Shown: positions 52,397 to 60,829 of the stretch, in pieces
How the letters are laid out: each line of letters opens with the position of its first letter
Position numbering within the stretch: position 1 is the first letter of the stretch
Assembly (NCBI GenBank): GCA_019187105.1
Contig: JABAQM010000001.1
Span: 1,736,001 to 1,800,000, forward strand
Source: Fimbriimonadaceae bacterium
Lineage (GTDB): Bacteria; Armatimonadota; Fimbriimonadia; Fimbriimonadales; Fimbriimonadaceae
Length of the DNA: 64,000 nucleotides
Reading direction: 5' to 3'
The notes under the pieces: model-generated
What the model was told of the DNA's origin: nothing
The model's database searches: none
The model's input: the letters and a program-made list of their open reading frames with translations, nothing else
Program-made: the position numbers and the translations under genes

Positions 52397-52942
52397 ATGC
52401 TGACAACCATTCTCTGCGCCGTACTCGCAAGACCACCCGCAACCGTGAGCGGAACCGTCACCGACGGAAAAAACCCGGTCTCGGAGGCCGCAGTGTGGCT
52501 CGAGGGCCCGGTGGAATGGAAGCCGATGAAGGGCAAAATCGACCAGAAAAACAAGCGGTTCGAGCCCCACCTGCTGATCGTGACAACGGGTTCCAAAGTT
52601 GATTTTCCCAACAGCGACGCGATCTATCACAACGTCTTCGCCGAATACAACGCCAAGAAGTTTGACCTCGGCATGTATCCGCGGGGACAATCCAAGCAGG
52701 TCGAATTCGACAAACCAGGGCTGGTCTCGGTCCTCTGCAACGTCCACTCCGAAATGAGCGCTTACATCGTGGTCGTGGATTCCCCGTACTTCGCCAAGAC
52801 CGACAAAAAGGGCCAGTTCAAAATCGCTGGAGTCGCCCCGAATGACTACACGTTGAAGGTCTGGCACGAAAGTAACCGAAGGGCCAGCGAACCGCTCAAG
52901 GTGGTGGGTGACACAGAACGGACAGTCAAGATTCAGCGATGA
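52397..52942 (+). CDS. Cupredoxin-like copper protein with carboxypeptidase-regulatory-like region
   Basis: 181 residues. Signal-like N-terminus MLTTILCAVLARPP, then VSGTVTDGKNPVSEAAVWLEGP (carboxypeptidase-regulatory-like beta sandwich) and a plastocyanin-type domain: LLIVTTGSKVDFPNSDAIYHNVFAEYNAKKFDLGMYPRGQSKQVEFDKPGLVSVLCNVHSEMSAYIVVVDSPYF. The candidate copper ligands are the histidine of IYHNVF and Cys, His, Met in LCNVHSEM. Such proteins are often labelled methylamine-utilisation-like. They occur in operons with a barrel and a diguanylate-cyclase or HD-GYP protein. It overlaps the next gene by four bases (ATGA). Confidence 0.85.
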   Translation: MLTTILCAVLARPPATVSGTVTDGKNPVSEAAVWLEGPVEWKPMKGKIDQKNKRFEPHLLIVTTGSKVDFPNSDAIYHNVFAEYNAKKFDLGMYPRGQSKQVEFDKPGLVSVLCNVHSEMSAYIVVVDSPYFAKTDKKGQFKIAGVAPNDYTLKVWHESNRRASEPLKVVGDTERTVKIQR

Positions 52943-55038
52943 TCCTCCACGTGTCGCTCCGCACCAAGATCCTGCTCCACGCTGCGCTCTTGGTCGTGCT
53001 GACCGCCGTCGCGATTCTTATCAACCTTGAACTGCTCACCCGATCACAGGTCGACGCCGCCATCCGGCAGGCCAACTCCCGGACACGAACCCTATTGCTT
53101 GCCGAAGTCGATGCCGAGCTCAGGGCGCTCGCTCAAGGCGCCGCACTGCTCGCCGACCGTCCGGGAACCAAGAACGTCTACCTGGCCGACGCCGTCTCGA
53201 TTGCCGATCACCTTCGTGAGGTTCGGTCAATCGTTGGCGCGGACTGGCTCATCATCTCCGATGCGCAAGGAAAGGTGCTGGGCTGTTCCGACCCCGGTTT
53301 GACCGCACCCGGCCAGTCCACAGCCGACAGTTTTGGGGTGTCGTTTGCGACCCAAGGCAAGTCTTGGAAGGGCATCGGCGCCATCGGAAGCCACTTGGCA
53401 ACCGCCGCAACCCACCCGATCCGGATTGGCGAGTACGTTCAGGCGACCATTACCGCCGGCATCACGATCGACAACCGCTTGGCGAATCATATTGCAAAGG
53501 CCATTGATGCCGAGGTCGTGCTCTTCGCCGGCGACCGTGCCGTCGCCACCACGTCCGCAAACCTTCAATTGAGCCCTGCTCTCCACCGCGTTCAGCGCGT
53601 AAAGACCCGCAGCGGCGTCCTCATCGGGCAAGTCTCGCGAGTGCCAGGCAGCCAGGCCGGTCTTTCAGCCATTGCCCTGCTGCCGGAAAGTGCGATCACC
53701 GGACCATTCATCAGCCTTCGCAACGGCATCTTCATGGTGCTGGCAGGCGCCTTGCTGGCAACTGGCGTTCTTGCCGCCTGGTTCTCGGCCGGCATGACCA
53801 AGCCGATCTCTGCCCTGACCCGGGCGGCAAATATCCTTCAGGCGGGCGCGTGGCCGGAACCGTTCAACAGCCGGCGCGATGACGAGCTGGGCCTTTTGCA
53901 AGGCGTGTTCGACGACATGACCGACTCTTTGCGCCGCAGCCGTGAAAAGCTGATGGCCATTCTCCAGATCGATCCCCTGACCGAGCTGTGGAATCATCGG
54001 ACGTTTCGCGAAAAGCTTTCCCTGTGTGCGAAGGAAGCCTCGGAGAATCGTCGGCCCCTGGGTTTGATCATCATTGACGTCGACCAATTCGAAGCCTTCA
54101 ACCGCGAGCACTCCGCAGACGAAGGGGACCGAGCCCTCCTCCAGATTGCGCAGATTCTTCGTGAGGAATCGGGTGAGAGCGACATCCTGTCGCGATACGG
54201 GGGCAACGACTTCGCCCTTGCCACCCACCGGCCCAACCCGACACAGTTGGCCGAGCGACTGCGATTGCGTGTCGCGACGGAAACCGCGGTGACCGTGAGC
54301 GTTGGCGTCGCGAGTCTCTCCGAAAGTACGTCCCGCCCCGAACTGCTGATCCTGGCCGCCAGTACCGCAACTCAGCAGGCCAAGCAGGGCGGCCGCAACC
54401 GGGTGAGGGAGTTTTCTTCGTTCCACTATTCAGGCAGCGAAGACGAGCTTCAGGAGTTTCTGCAGCATGGCAACTATGCCGCAGTAAGGGCGCTGGCCGA
54501 GGCCGTCGACGCCAAGGACGAGTACACGCGGGGCCACAGTCAGCGCGTCGCCGAATACGCCAGGCAACTGGCACGGGCGGTGGGACACGATGCCGGGTTC
54601 GTCGAACTGGTCTATATGTGCGGAACCCTCCACGATGTCGGAAAGATCGGCGTACCGGATAGCGTGCTCAAGAAGCAGGCGAAGCTGACCGACGAAGAGT
54701 TCGACTTCATCAAGAAGCATCCGGAAGCCGGCGAACGAATCGTCGCCCAGATCCCCACGCTTCGCGATGCCCTTCCCGGCATTCGCAGCCACCACGAACG
54801 GTGGGACGGAAAAGGCTATCCCGACGGGCTCGAAGCCGAGAATATCCCGCTGCTCGGCAGAATTCTCGCTGTCGCCGACACCTATGACGCCATGACCTCG
54901 GATCGACCCTATCGAAAGGGCTTGCCGATCAGCGTCGCCCTGGATGAGATTCGCAAATCCGCCGGAACGCAGCTCGATCCCGAGTTGGCCCTGAAGTTCG
55001 TCGAAATCTTCGAATCCGAATGGCAGGCCGCAGCTTAG
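52939..55038 (+). CDS. Membrane sensor with HAMP, degenerate GGDEF and HD-GYP domains
   Basis: 699 residues. Transmembrane helix near 10-30 (LLHAALLVVLTAVAILINLEL), a periplasmic sensor domain of about 230 residues (WLIISDAQGKVLGCSDPG), a second helix (FMVLAGALLATGVLAAWFSA), then HAMP (TKPISALTRAANIL). The GGDEF domain reads GGNDF at residues 421-425, so diguanylate cyclase activity is unlikely. The HD-GYP domain is intact: HSQRVAEYARQL, TLHDVGKIGVPD, HHERWDGKGYPDGL, ADTYDAMTSDRPYR. It should act as a c-di-GMP phosphodiesterase controlled by the periplasmic signal. It overlaps a reverse-strand receiver-like fragment by four bases. Confidence 0.93.
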   Translation: MILHVSLRTKILLHAALLVVLTAVAILINLELLTRSQVDAAIRQANSRTRTLLLAEVDAELRALAQGAALLADRPGTKNVYLADAVSIADHLREVRSIVGADWLIISDAQGKVLGCSDPGLTAPGQSTADSFGVSFATQGKSWKGIGAIGSHLATAATHPIRIGEYVQATITAGITIDNRLANHIAKAIDAEVVLFAGDRAVATTSANLQLSPALHRVQRVKTRSGVLIGQVSRVPGSQAGLSAIALLPESAITGPFISLRNGIFMVLAGALLATGVLAAWFSAGMTKPISALTRAANILQAGAWPEPFNSRRDDELGLLQGVFDDMTDSLRRSREKLMAILQIDPLTELWNHRTFREKLSLCAKEASENRRPLGLIIIDVDQFEAFNREHSADEGDRALLQIAQILREESGESDILSRYGGNDFALATHRPNPTQLAERLRLRVATETAVTVSVGVASLSESTSRPELLILAASTATQQAKQGGRNRVREFSSFHYSGSEDELQEFLQHGNYAAVRALAEAVDAKDEYTRGHSQRVAEYARQLARAVGHDAGFVELVYMCGTLHDVGKIGVPDSVLKKQAKLTDEEFDFIKKHPEAGERIVAQIPTLRDALPGIRSHHERWDGKGYPDGLEAENIPLLGRILAVADTYDAMTSDRPYRKGLPISVALDEIRKSAGTQLDPELALKFVEIFESEWQAAA

Positions 55039-55291
55039 CCAGGTAGGACGACGACCTCAAACTGATCGCAGTCGACCCGCTGCTGAAGCTGCCTGCCAGA
55101 GCGGAGCCACCCGACGCCTCGTCCACCACTGCCGCGTCAAATGCCTCGGCGGTTGCCATCTCGCACGCATCGTCTGCGGAATCCGCGAAGAGTGGCTTAT
55201 GGCCCTGCCGACGCAGCATGGCTTCCACTAGGCGGCCGATGTGCCGTTCGGAAACACACACCAGAATCCGTTTTCCTTGCCCTTGGATCAC
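55035..55291 (-). pseudogene. Frameshifted receiver-like fragment
   Basis: From GTG 55291 the frame reads GKRILVCVSERHIGRLVEAMLRRQGHKPLFADSADDACEMATAEAFDAAVVDEASGGSAL, a normal receiver start with aspartate at AAVVDEA. It then continues into low-complexity serine and into the antisense of the HD-GYP gene. A one-base gap near 55094 restores ARQLQQRVDCDQFEVVVLPG and a TAA that shares TTAG with the HD-GYP stop, as in the other convergent pairs here. This indicates a receiver gene with a one-base frameshift, or an assembly error. It would still lack the last receiver helices. Confidence 0.5.
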
Positions 55292-55378
55292 AAGCCTTGA
55301 CGTCCCCTGCCTAATTGCATCTCCAGGTATCTGCCCTGAACATGATAGCAACCGCTCAAGGTCTTCCCGGGACTCCGG

Positions 55379-55384
55379 TATCCT
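55379..55384 (+). promoter_or_regulatory. Candidate -10 for the MOSC gene
   Basis: TATCCT, ten bases before ATG 55395. It would give a very short leader or none. Confidence 0.3.
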
Positions 55385-55394
55385 GCTTCACGTC

Positions 55395-55826
55395 ATGTCG
55401 AGCGGACGCGTGGTGGCTTTGCACCGCAAGGTGGATGGCGGTGTCGAGCCGGCTGAGGAGCTATCAGCCGTTGCCAGCCGCGGTTTCATCGGCGACAAAT
55501 GCTACGGTCGACCCACCCGGCAAGTGTTGTTTGTTGCAGTCGACCATCTGGAGGCTCTCGGATACCGCCCGGGCGACCTTCGTGAACAGGTCACCGTCGA
55601 CCTTCCCGGCCTTCAAACTCTAAGCGAAGGCGCCGTCTTATCCATTGGCGATACACGCTTCGAGATCGTAGGCGATTGCGCCCCTTGTTCAAAGATGGCT
55701 GGCTATATGGGAGAAGAACCACAGTCCTTTATCGCCAAGACGACGCGCAAGCGGGGCATGCTTGCCAAAGTGCTGAACGACGGAACGATCCGTGTCGGCG
55801 ACACCGTCACCACCCAAGATGTCTAG
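55395..55826 (+). CDS. MOSC domain-containing protein
   Basis: 143 residues from ATG 55395 (SSGRVVALHRKVDGGVEPAEELSAVASRGFIGDKCYG). Motifs of the MOSC fold: RQVLFVAVDHLEALGY, REQVTVDLPGLQTLSEGAVLSIGDTRFEIVGDCAPCSKM with the conserved cysteine. MOSC proteins are sulfur carriers linked to molybdenum-cofactor enzymes or to detoxification of N-hydroxylated compounds. No Mo enzymes are in the window. The small size matches stand-alone MOSC proteins such as YiiM-like ones. The ATG of the next membrane-protein gene lies within its last codons. Confidence 0.88.
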   Translation: MSSGRVVALHRKVDGGVEPAEELSAVASRGFIGDKCYGRPTRQVLFVAVDHLEALGYRPGDLREQVTVDLPGLQTLSEGAVLSIGDTRFEIVGDCAPCSKMAGYMGEEPQSFIAKTTRKRGMLAKVLNDGTIRVGDTVTTQDV

Positions 55827-56154
55827 TGGCCCCGTCCGCGTCGGTTCGTCGGTTGGAATCCTAGTTTTCCTCATCGGCATCGGCATGCTTGGGCTGACGT
55901 TTGCTCTCGCCTATCGAATGTTTGAGGTCCCGCCCGCTCAGGCACTCGGACAGACCCAGGGCCAAACCTTGGACCTCAACGAAGCGCTTCGCTCCGGCGT
56001 CAACCTCATCGGGAGAATTCTCATGCTCCTCGTGATGTGCGTGGTGAGCTCCGTCATTGCCAACCGGGGAATCCGGATGTACGCCGCCCAGAGAATTACC
56101 AAACCGGAGCCGCATGAGCCCGAATCGTCGCAAAGTCCACCCTCTGGCGGGTAA
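55819..56154 (+). CDS. Small two-helix membrane protein
   Basis: 111 residues starting SSGPVRVGSSVGILVFLIGIGMLGLTFALAYRMF with the first membrane helix, then a polar loop (PPAQALGQTQGQTLDLNEALRSGVN), a second helix (LIGRILMLLVMCVVSSVIANRGI) and a basic/Pro tail. No family recognised. The ATG is inside the end of the MOSC gene (eight-base overlap), so it is probably coupled. It is followed by the tRNA-Pro gene. Confidence 0.7.
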   Translation: MSSGPVRVGSSVGILVFLIGIGMLGLTFALAYRMFEVPPAQALGQTQGQTLDLNEALRSGVNLIGRILMLLVMCVVSSVIANRGIRMYAAQRITKPEPHEPESSQSPPSGG

Positions 56155-56189
56155 CTTAAGAGTTCGGTCCACTCTGTGGTGGCCGATTT

Positions 56190-56266
56190 CGGGATGTGGC
56201 TCAGCTTGGTAGAGCGCCTCGTTCGGGACGAGGAGGTCGGAGGTTCAAATCCTCTCATCCCGACCA
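56190..56266 (+). tRNA. tRNA-Pro (anticodon CGG)
   Basis: 77 bases including encoded CCA. Acceptor CGGGATG with CATCCCG; anticodon stem CCTCG/CGAGG with loop TTCGGGA, anticodon CGG; T arm GGAGGTTCAAATCCTCT. Confidence 0.97.
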
Positions 56267-56288
56267 TTTCTAACCCCAGCCAAGTGAA

Positions 56289-56960
56289 GTGAACGTTCCG
56301 CCGATCTTTCCGGAGCAGATCGTCATCCCGGGCAACATCGCCGACGCCAGTTACATGGTTCGCCTTGGCTTCATCCGCCGCGTCGTCTACCTGCACCTTA
56401 TTCCCGTCGTCGTAACCGCGGCCTCAAGCCTCTACTGGATCGAGCCGCCCGTGGCGCGCTGGTGGATGCTTTGGCTGGCATCGCTTGTCGTCCTAAGCGG
56501 GTTGCGGGCTTATACGGCTCCCAGGCCGCTAGCGGTAGCAGTTCACTGGGCTGCCCTGCTCGTCTGCTGCTTCACCACCGGACAGTTCGCGAGGGAACTG
56601 CGGTACGACGGGTTTGCGACCGTCTTGCTTGTCGTGGCCGCCCTCGCCGCAACCCTGTATGCGGCTCTCTGTGGGCGCGATTTCAGCTTTGTCGGTCAGT
56701 TCGTGATGGCGTGGCTGGCGATTATCTTGGGCGCGGTCGCGCTCCGCGTCTTTTCTGCCCAAACCGGTCCCGAGATCATCTCTGGCTGGGTATTGGCCAC
56801 CGCATGGCTCTTCTATTTCGTCTACGACCTGGCCGCCCTGCTGACTCGACGCCGCTCTGGTGAGGAAGTCTTTGCCGTGACCGACCTGGTTCGCGATCTC
56901 CTGAATTTCGTCACCTACCCTTGGCGAGTGATCAAACATTGGAGGACGATCCGCATTTAG
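56289..56960 (+). CDS. Multi-pass membrane protein, possibly Bax inhibitor-1/YccA-like
   Basis: 223 residues from GTG, 22 bases after the tRNA-Pro gene. Six or seven hydrophobic helices: VVYLHLIPVVVTAASSLYWI, WWMLWLASLVVLSGL, LAVAVHWAALLVCCFTTGQF, FATVLLVVAALAATLYAAL, FVGQFVMAWLAIILGAVAL, ISGWVLATAWLFYFVYDLAALL. The last helix with YDLAALL and the C-terminal VTDLVRDLLNFVTYPWRVI follow the Bax inhibitor-1 layout (Tyr-Asp-like motif, then an Asp-containing helix), but the match is not strong. It is adjacent to the PII-like gene without overlap. Confidence 0.65.
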   Translation: MNVPPIFPEQIVIPGNIADASYMVRLGFIRRVVYLHLIPVVVTAASSLYWIEPPVARWWMLWLASLVVLSGLRAYTAPRPLAVAVHWAALLVCCFTTGQFARELRYDGFATVLLVVAALAATLYAALCGRDFSFVGQFVMAWLAIILGAVALRVFSAQTGPEIISGWVLATAWLFYFVYDLAALLTRRRSGEEVFAVTDLVRDLLNFVTYPWRVIKHWRTIRI

Positions 56961-57299
56961 ATGATTCGTGTGACCTGCTACATCCGTCCCCATCGGCTGG
57001 ACCCGGTTAAAACGGCCCTCGCCTCGCTCGGCATCACCGGACTGACCGTAAACGACGTACGCGGCTGTGGCAACTCGGAAGAAACCGCTACCCTGTTCGC
57101 GGGCCGCAATATCGTGATTCCGATGCCAGTTCGAAGCAAAGTAACGGTTTTTGCGACCGATTCGATGAAGGATCTGATTATCGAGGCCATTCGAAAAGCT
57201 GCCTTCACAGGAGAGCCTGGAGACGGCAAGATATTTGTGGAGCGTACGCTCGACGCGATTCGGATTCGAACCAAAGAACGGGGCGAAACCGCCCTATAG
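56961..57299 (+). CDS. PII-like signal protein without T-loop tyrosines
   Basis: 112 residues, a normal PII length: MIRVTCYIRPHRLDPVKTALASLGITGLTVNDVRGCG (the family signature ending), then an altered T-loop and KVTVFATDSMKDLIIEAIRKAAFTGEPGDGKIFVERTLDAIRIRTKERG with the C-terminal GEPGDGKIFV signature. Compared with E. coli GlnB, the T-loop is ATLFAGRNIV where GlnB has ELYRGAEYMV, so both tyrosines (46 and 51) are replaced by Phe and Ile. Uridylylation is therefore not possible. It may still bind ATP and 2-oxoglutarate. It begins directly at the stop of the membrane-protein gene. Confidence 0.9.
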   Translation: MIRVTCYIRPHRLDPVKTALASLGITGLTVNDVRGCGNSEETATLFAGRNIVIPMPVRSKVTVFATDSMKDLIIEAIRKAAFTGEPGDGKIFVERTLDAIRIRTKERGETAL

Positions 57300-57340
57300 T
57301 TCGTTCTCGAACGTCATAATCTTCGTTAAGTCGCGATACC

Positions 57341-59008
57341 ATGCTTACCAATCTCCTCGCCGCAGTCGTTGCCGTGTCATTGACGCCGGCCAAGATCGAG
57401 CTCGAAGTCGACACCAAAGATGGCGCCGTAATCAAGGGCGAACATGTTTTCAAGGTGCTCGTCAAGTCGGACCATCCCGTAACCCAGGTCGAGTTTTATG
57501 TCGGCGACGATCTGCGCGAGACCGACCAGAGCACTCCGTACGAGTTCCGCTTGGATTCGCTGGCCGAGTCCGAAGGCAACGTCAAACTCATGTTTGCCGC
57601 TTACAGCTCGGAGGGCGAGAATGCCAAGAAAACCATCACGGTCTCAATCAACAACGAGCTGTCCAAGGGTGCCGATGCCCACGTCGCGATGGGCAAGGAT
57701 GCGCTCCAAGTCTCCAAGTGGGATGAAGCCATGTACCATGGCCGGGTAGCCCTGAAAATCCAAGCCGGCTACAACCCCGCACGTATTGTGATGGCCCGCG
57801 CCAACTATGGCAAAGGCGTCCTCGACCTCGCTCAAAAATTCGCTGAGGACGTGGTCGCCACCGATGCCGCCAATGTGGAGGCCCTTGAGCTCCTTGCCGG
57901 CATCAACCTCAAGAAGGCGTTCTCTGCCGTTGCCCGAGGCGGCACCGACCGGAACGAGACGCTCAAGCTGGTGAGCAGCAGCCTGAAGACGGCAATCGCC
58001 AGCCGCAAGAAGAGCCTGGAGACCCAGTTCGAGAAGATGGGATCACCCTCCGACTCGAATTGGAAGGCGTATGACGATGCCGCCCTTCGGGCCGGACGAT
58101 ACTCCCTCGCCCTCATGGATCTTCGACCGCGATTCGTCAAGGACAACACGGATTTCAATATCGCCAACCGACTGGTCTATGGCCAGCTTCGCTCCGGACG
58201 AGTCACCGACGCCGCCAAGACAATGGAGACGTTCCGGAAGTACGGGACATTCGACGGTTATGGCTATGGACTAAGTGCTGCCCTCTACAGCTATTACGGC
58301 GACGAAGACAAGGCGCGCGAGGCTGAGAAGGAAGCGATCCTCGGTGATGGCGAAAACCTCGGAGTTCGTACCATCCAGGCCTACCTGGCCCTGAAGCGCA
58401 ATGACGCCGGCGTTCTGAGCCAATTGGCGCGCCGACTGGCCGAGACCGACTCGCAAGTGCCTGAGGTGCAGTATTACCTGGCCTGCGTGAACTACATGCA
58501 GGGGGACTTCGAGCCCGCCCGGCGAGCCTTCGAAGCATCCATTCTGGCCGAGCCCGTTAATCCCGCGATGCTTGTTGAGCGTGGCAACCAAGCCATCCTC
58601 CAAGCCCAGACTTTCAAGCCCGATACGCCAAACCTCGAACAGGAAAAGGGCTACCAATACGCCTATGCGCGGGCGATGTACGAGGCCGCTCTCGAAGCTC
58701 GCCCAGAATCGTTTGAAGCCTTGACTGCCATGGCCCTGCTCAGTCTTTATGAGGGCAAGAATGCCGACGCCCTCTCCTGGGCCAGAGCAGCGGTGGCTTC
58801 CGGCCCCGATTACGCCGCCGCCCACTACGCTCTCAGCGCAGCGTTGGGAATGAGCGAGCGCAACGCACGCGATGCAGAAAAGGCGGCCGAGAAGGCAGGG
58901 AAGCTCGATGCTCCAAACCTCGAGGGTCGCTCCACCCCGGGCGTTGGGGACGCGTTCGTGTACTTCTATCGCCACGGACGATTTTTCGTCTTCGTCGCCC
59001 CGAGGTAA
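57341..59008 (+). CDS. Secreted tetratricopeptide-repeat protein
   Basis: 555 residues. A short signal-like start (LTNLLAAVVAVSLTPA), then a beta-sandwich region (IELEVDTKDGAVIKGEHVFKVLVKSDHPVTQVEFYVGDDLRETDQSTPYEFRLDSLAESEGNVKLMFAAYSSEG) and helical repeats in the rest: AHVAMGKDALQVSKWDEAMYHGRVALK, QYYLACVNYMQGDFEPARRAFEASILAEPVNP, YARAMYEAALEARPESFEALTAMALLSLYEGKNADALSWARAAVASGPDYAAAHYALSAALG. These are TPR units. It should act as a protein-binding scaffold in the periplasm; partner unknown. Confidence 0.85.
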   Translation: MLTNLLAAVVAVSLTPAKIELEVDTKDGAVIKGEHVFKVLVKSDHPVTQVEFYVGDDLRETDQSTPYEFRLDSLAESEGNVKLMFAAYSSEGENAKKTITVSINNELSKGADAHVAMGKDALQVSKWDEAMYHGRVALKIQAGYNPARIVMARANYGKGVLDLAQKFAEDVVATDAANVEALELLAGINLKKAFSAVARGGTDRNETLKLVSSSLKTAIASRKKSLETQFEKMGSPSDSNWKAYDDAALRAGRYSLALMDLRPRFVKDNTDFNIANRLVYGQLRSGRVTDAAKTMETFRKYGTFDGYGYGLSAALYSYYGDEDKAREAEKEAILGDGENLGVRTIQAYLALKRNDAGVLSQLARRLAETDSQVPEVQYYLACVNYMQGDFEPARRAFEASILAEPVNPAMLVERGNQAILQAQTFKPDTPNLEQEKGYQYAYARAMYEAALEARPESFEALTAMALLSLYEGKNADALSWARAAVASGPDYAAAHYALSAALGMSERNARDAEKAAEKAGKLDAPNLEGRSTPGVGDAFVYFYRHGRFFVFVAPR

Positions 59009-59109
59009 ACCCTCGCTCGATAGCAGAGGCGGAATCAGCGCGGCTTATGCGCCAAAGAAGGCGTGGCGCTGCCGTTCGAACAAGATACACTGCGTCCTGG
59101 TCGGACCGA

Positions 59110-59883
59110 ATGAAGATCGCCACGTACAACGTCAACTCCATCCGCCAGCGCCTTCCGATCGTGCTCGATTGGATCGCGGTTAACGATCCCGACGTCATGG
59201 CCCTTCAGGAAACCAAGGTGACCGATGACCTCTTCCCGCGCGAGCCGTTTGAGGAACTGGGGCTGCACCTATCCGTACATGGGCAAAAGTCCTACAACGG
59301 GATTGCGATCATCAGTAAACACCCGATCATCGCCCCGCAAACCGGCTTTTGCGACCCGTCGATGCCGGAGGATTGTCGCGTGCAGAAGGCAGAGATAGCT
59401 GGCGTAACCGTCCTCAATACCTATGTTCCGAACGGTACCAAGGTGGGTACCGACAAGTTCGCCTACAAGCTCCAATGGTTGGAGCGCTTCCGCCGGTATT
59501 GCGATACCCAGCTCGGAAAGGACGAACCGGTTATCTGGCTCGGCGACATCAATATCGCCCGCCAGTCGATCGACGTCTACAATCCATCGAGGTTTCTGGG
59601 CACTGTGGGCCACCATCCTGACGAGTTCCTTGCCCTCGACCGGGTCGTGGATTGGGGTTGGACAGACTGTTTTCGAGAGTTCACCAAGGAAGGCGGACAC
59701 TTCTCGTTTTGGGATTTCTTGCTCCCGAATGGGTTCGAACGCAACCTGGGCTGGAGGATCGACCTGATCTACGCCTCTCCTGCCCTTGCGTCCAAATGCA
59801 CGTCATGCACGATCGATAAAGGCCCTCGCGGAGAGGCAAAGCCGTCCGATCACACAACCGTAGTCGCGGAGTTCGACGTGTAA
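59110..59883 (+). CDS. xthA: Exodeoxyribonuclease III / AP endonuclease
   Basis: Base-excision repair enzyme that cuts at abasic sites and removes 3' blocks. 257 residues from ATG 59110: MKIATYNVNSIRQRLPIVLDWIAVNDPDVMALQETKVTDDLFP, with the metal-binding glutamate in LQETKV. Other motifs are NGIAIISKHP, WLGDINIARQSIDVYNP, FSFWDFLLP, LGWRIDLIYAS, and the catalytic histidine in SDHTTVVAEF. All residues of the EEP family core are intact. A TACACT box lies 18 bases upstream. Confidence 0.95.
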   Translation: MKIATYNVNSIRQRLPIVLDWIAVNDPDVMALQETKVTDDLFPREPFEELGLHLSVHGQKSYNGIAIISKHPIIAPQTGFCDPSMPEDCRVQKAEIAGVTVLNTYVPNGTKVGTDKFAYKLQWLERFRRYCDTQLGKDEPVIWLGDINIARQSIDVYNPSRFLGTVGHHPDEFLALDRVVDWGWTDCFREFTKEGGHFSFWDFLLPNGFERNLGWRIDLIYASPALASKCTSCTIDKGPRGEAKPSDHTTVVAEFDV

Positions 59884-59884
59884 C

Positions 59885-60649
59885 GTGGTCGTCACCATCC
59901 GCGACATTCATCACGCCTTCGATAGCCGCGAAGTCCTCAAAGGAATATCGCTCGATGTCAGCGCGGGCGAGATTCTCGCCATTATGGGCAGTAGCGGAGG
60001 CGGAAAGACGACGCTCCTCAAGATCATCGCCGGCCTCCTTCGACCCACTTCGGGCGACGTCAAGATTGGCGACACGAGCGTCGTTCAGGATCCTGAGCTC
60101 GCCCACCAGCTCATGGGCATGGTCTTTCAATACGCCGCCCTCTTCGATTACATGTCCGTTGCTGAGAACATCCTCTTTGGAATCAAGCGAAAGCAGCATC
60201 TGGACCGAAAGCAGCAGGAGCAGCTCGTCAAGCGAAAGCTAGAAGTCGTCGGGCTGCCCGACGCAGGGCCGTTGATGCCCTCGCAGTTAAGCGGCGGCAT
60301 GCGAAAGCGGGTCGGCTTGGCACGTGCCCTCGCCATGGAACCCAAGATCCTCCTCTTTGACGAGCCGACCAGTGGGCTCGACCCAATAACCGCCTACTCG
60401 ATCGACCGCCTCATCGTCGATACACGCAACCAAACCGGCTCGACCAGCCTTGTCGTGAGCCACGACGTCAACTCGGTGCTGCGGGTCGCCGACCGGATCG
60501 CCTTTCTCCATCATGGCGAACTTGCTTTTGTCGGCACGCCAAAGGCCTTCAAAGACGAGAAAAACGCCGCAATCCGGGAGCTCGTCGATAAAGCCGAAGC
60601 AAAGGCCTTCGGAGAAGTAGCCTCCGCCATCTACGACCCGTCCTCCTGA
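59885..60649 (+). CDS. ABC transporter ATP-binding protein, Mla/Mce-type
   Basis: 254 residues from GTG. Order of motifs: Walker A IMGSSGGGKTTLL, Q-loop VFQYAALFDYMSVAENILFGIK, signature LSGGMRKRVGLARALA, Walker B ILLFDEPTSGLDPITAYSID, switch histidine VVSHDVNSV. The FQYAALFDYMSVAENI stretch and SGGMRKRV, instead of SGGQQQRV, are typical of MlaF/Mce-type ATPases for lipid transport between membranes. MlaE- and MlaD-like partners are not adjacent. It ends over the convergent ribbon-helix-helix gene (19-base overlap). Confidence 0.92.
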   Translation: MVVTIRDIHHAFDSREVLKGISLDVSAGEILAIMGSSGGGKTTLLKIIAGLLRPTSGDVKIGDTSVVQDPELAHQLMGMVFQYAALFDYMSVAENILFGIKRKQHLDRKQQEQLVKRKLEVVGLPDAGPLMPSQLSGGMRKRVGLARALAMEPKILLFDEPTSGLDPITAYSIDRLIVDTRNQTGSTSLVVSHDVNSVLRVADRIAFLHHGELAFVGTPKAFKDEKNAAIRELVDKAEAKAFGEVASAIYDPSS

Positions 60650-60822
60650 TCCGCGTCGCCCGGCAAAATCTCGTCTCCACCGAATCCCCGCCGCCGCAGT
60701 CCCTCCCGCAGCATGAACTCGATCTGCCCGTTCACACTCCGCATTTCCCGAGCGGCGAGGCGCCGGAGCTCGTCGTATAGCTCCGGCGCCAACCTCAGCA
60801 CATAGGCTTTTCGCTCGGCCAT
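60631..60822 (-). CDS. Arc-type ribbon-helix-helix DNA-binding protein
   Basis: 63 residues, starting MAERKAYVLRLAPELYDELRRLAAREMRSVNGQIEFMLREGLRRRGF: a strand (KAYVLRL), a first helix and a second helix with SVNGQIEFML, the Arc/Mnt pattern (often annotated Arc family). The ATG at 60822 is preferred to a TTG two codons upstream. It follows the SPFH gene by seven bases on the same strand. SPFH proteins are often next to such a small RHH gene in other bacteria, so a functional link is likely. The acidic tail (GDADQEDGS) is not conserved. Confidence 0.85.
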   Translation of the reverse strand: MAERKAYVLRLAPELYDELRRLAAREMRSVNGQIEFMLREGLRRRGFGGDEILPGDADQEDGS

Positions 60823-60829
60823 TGTCAAC

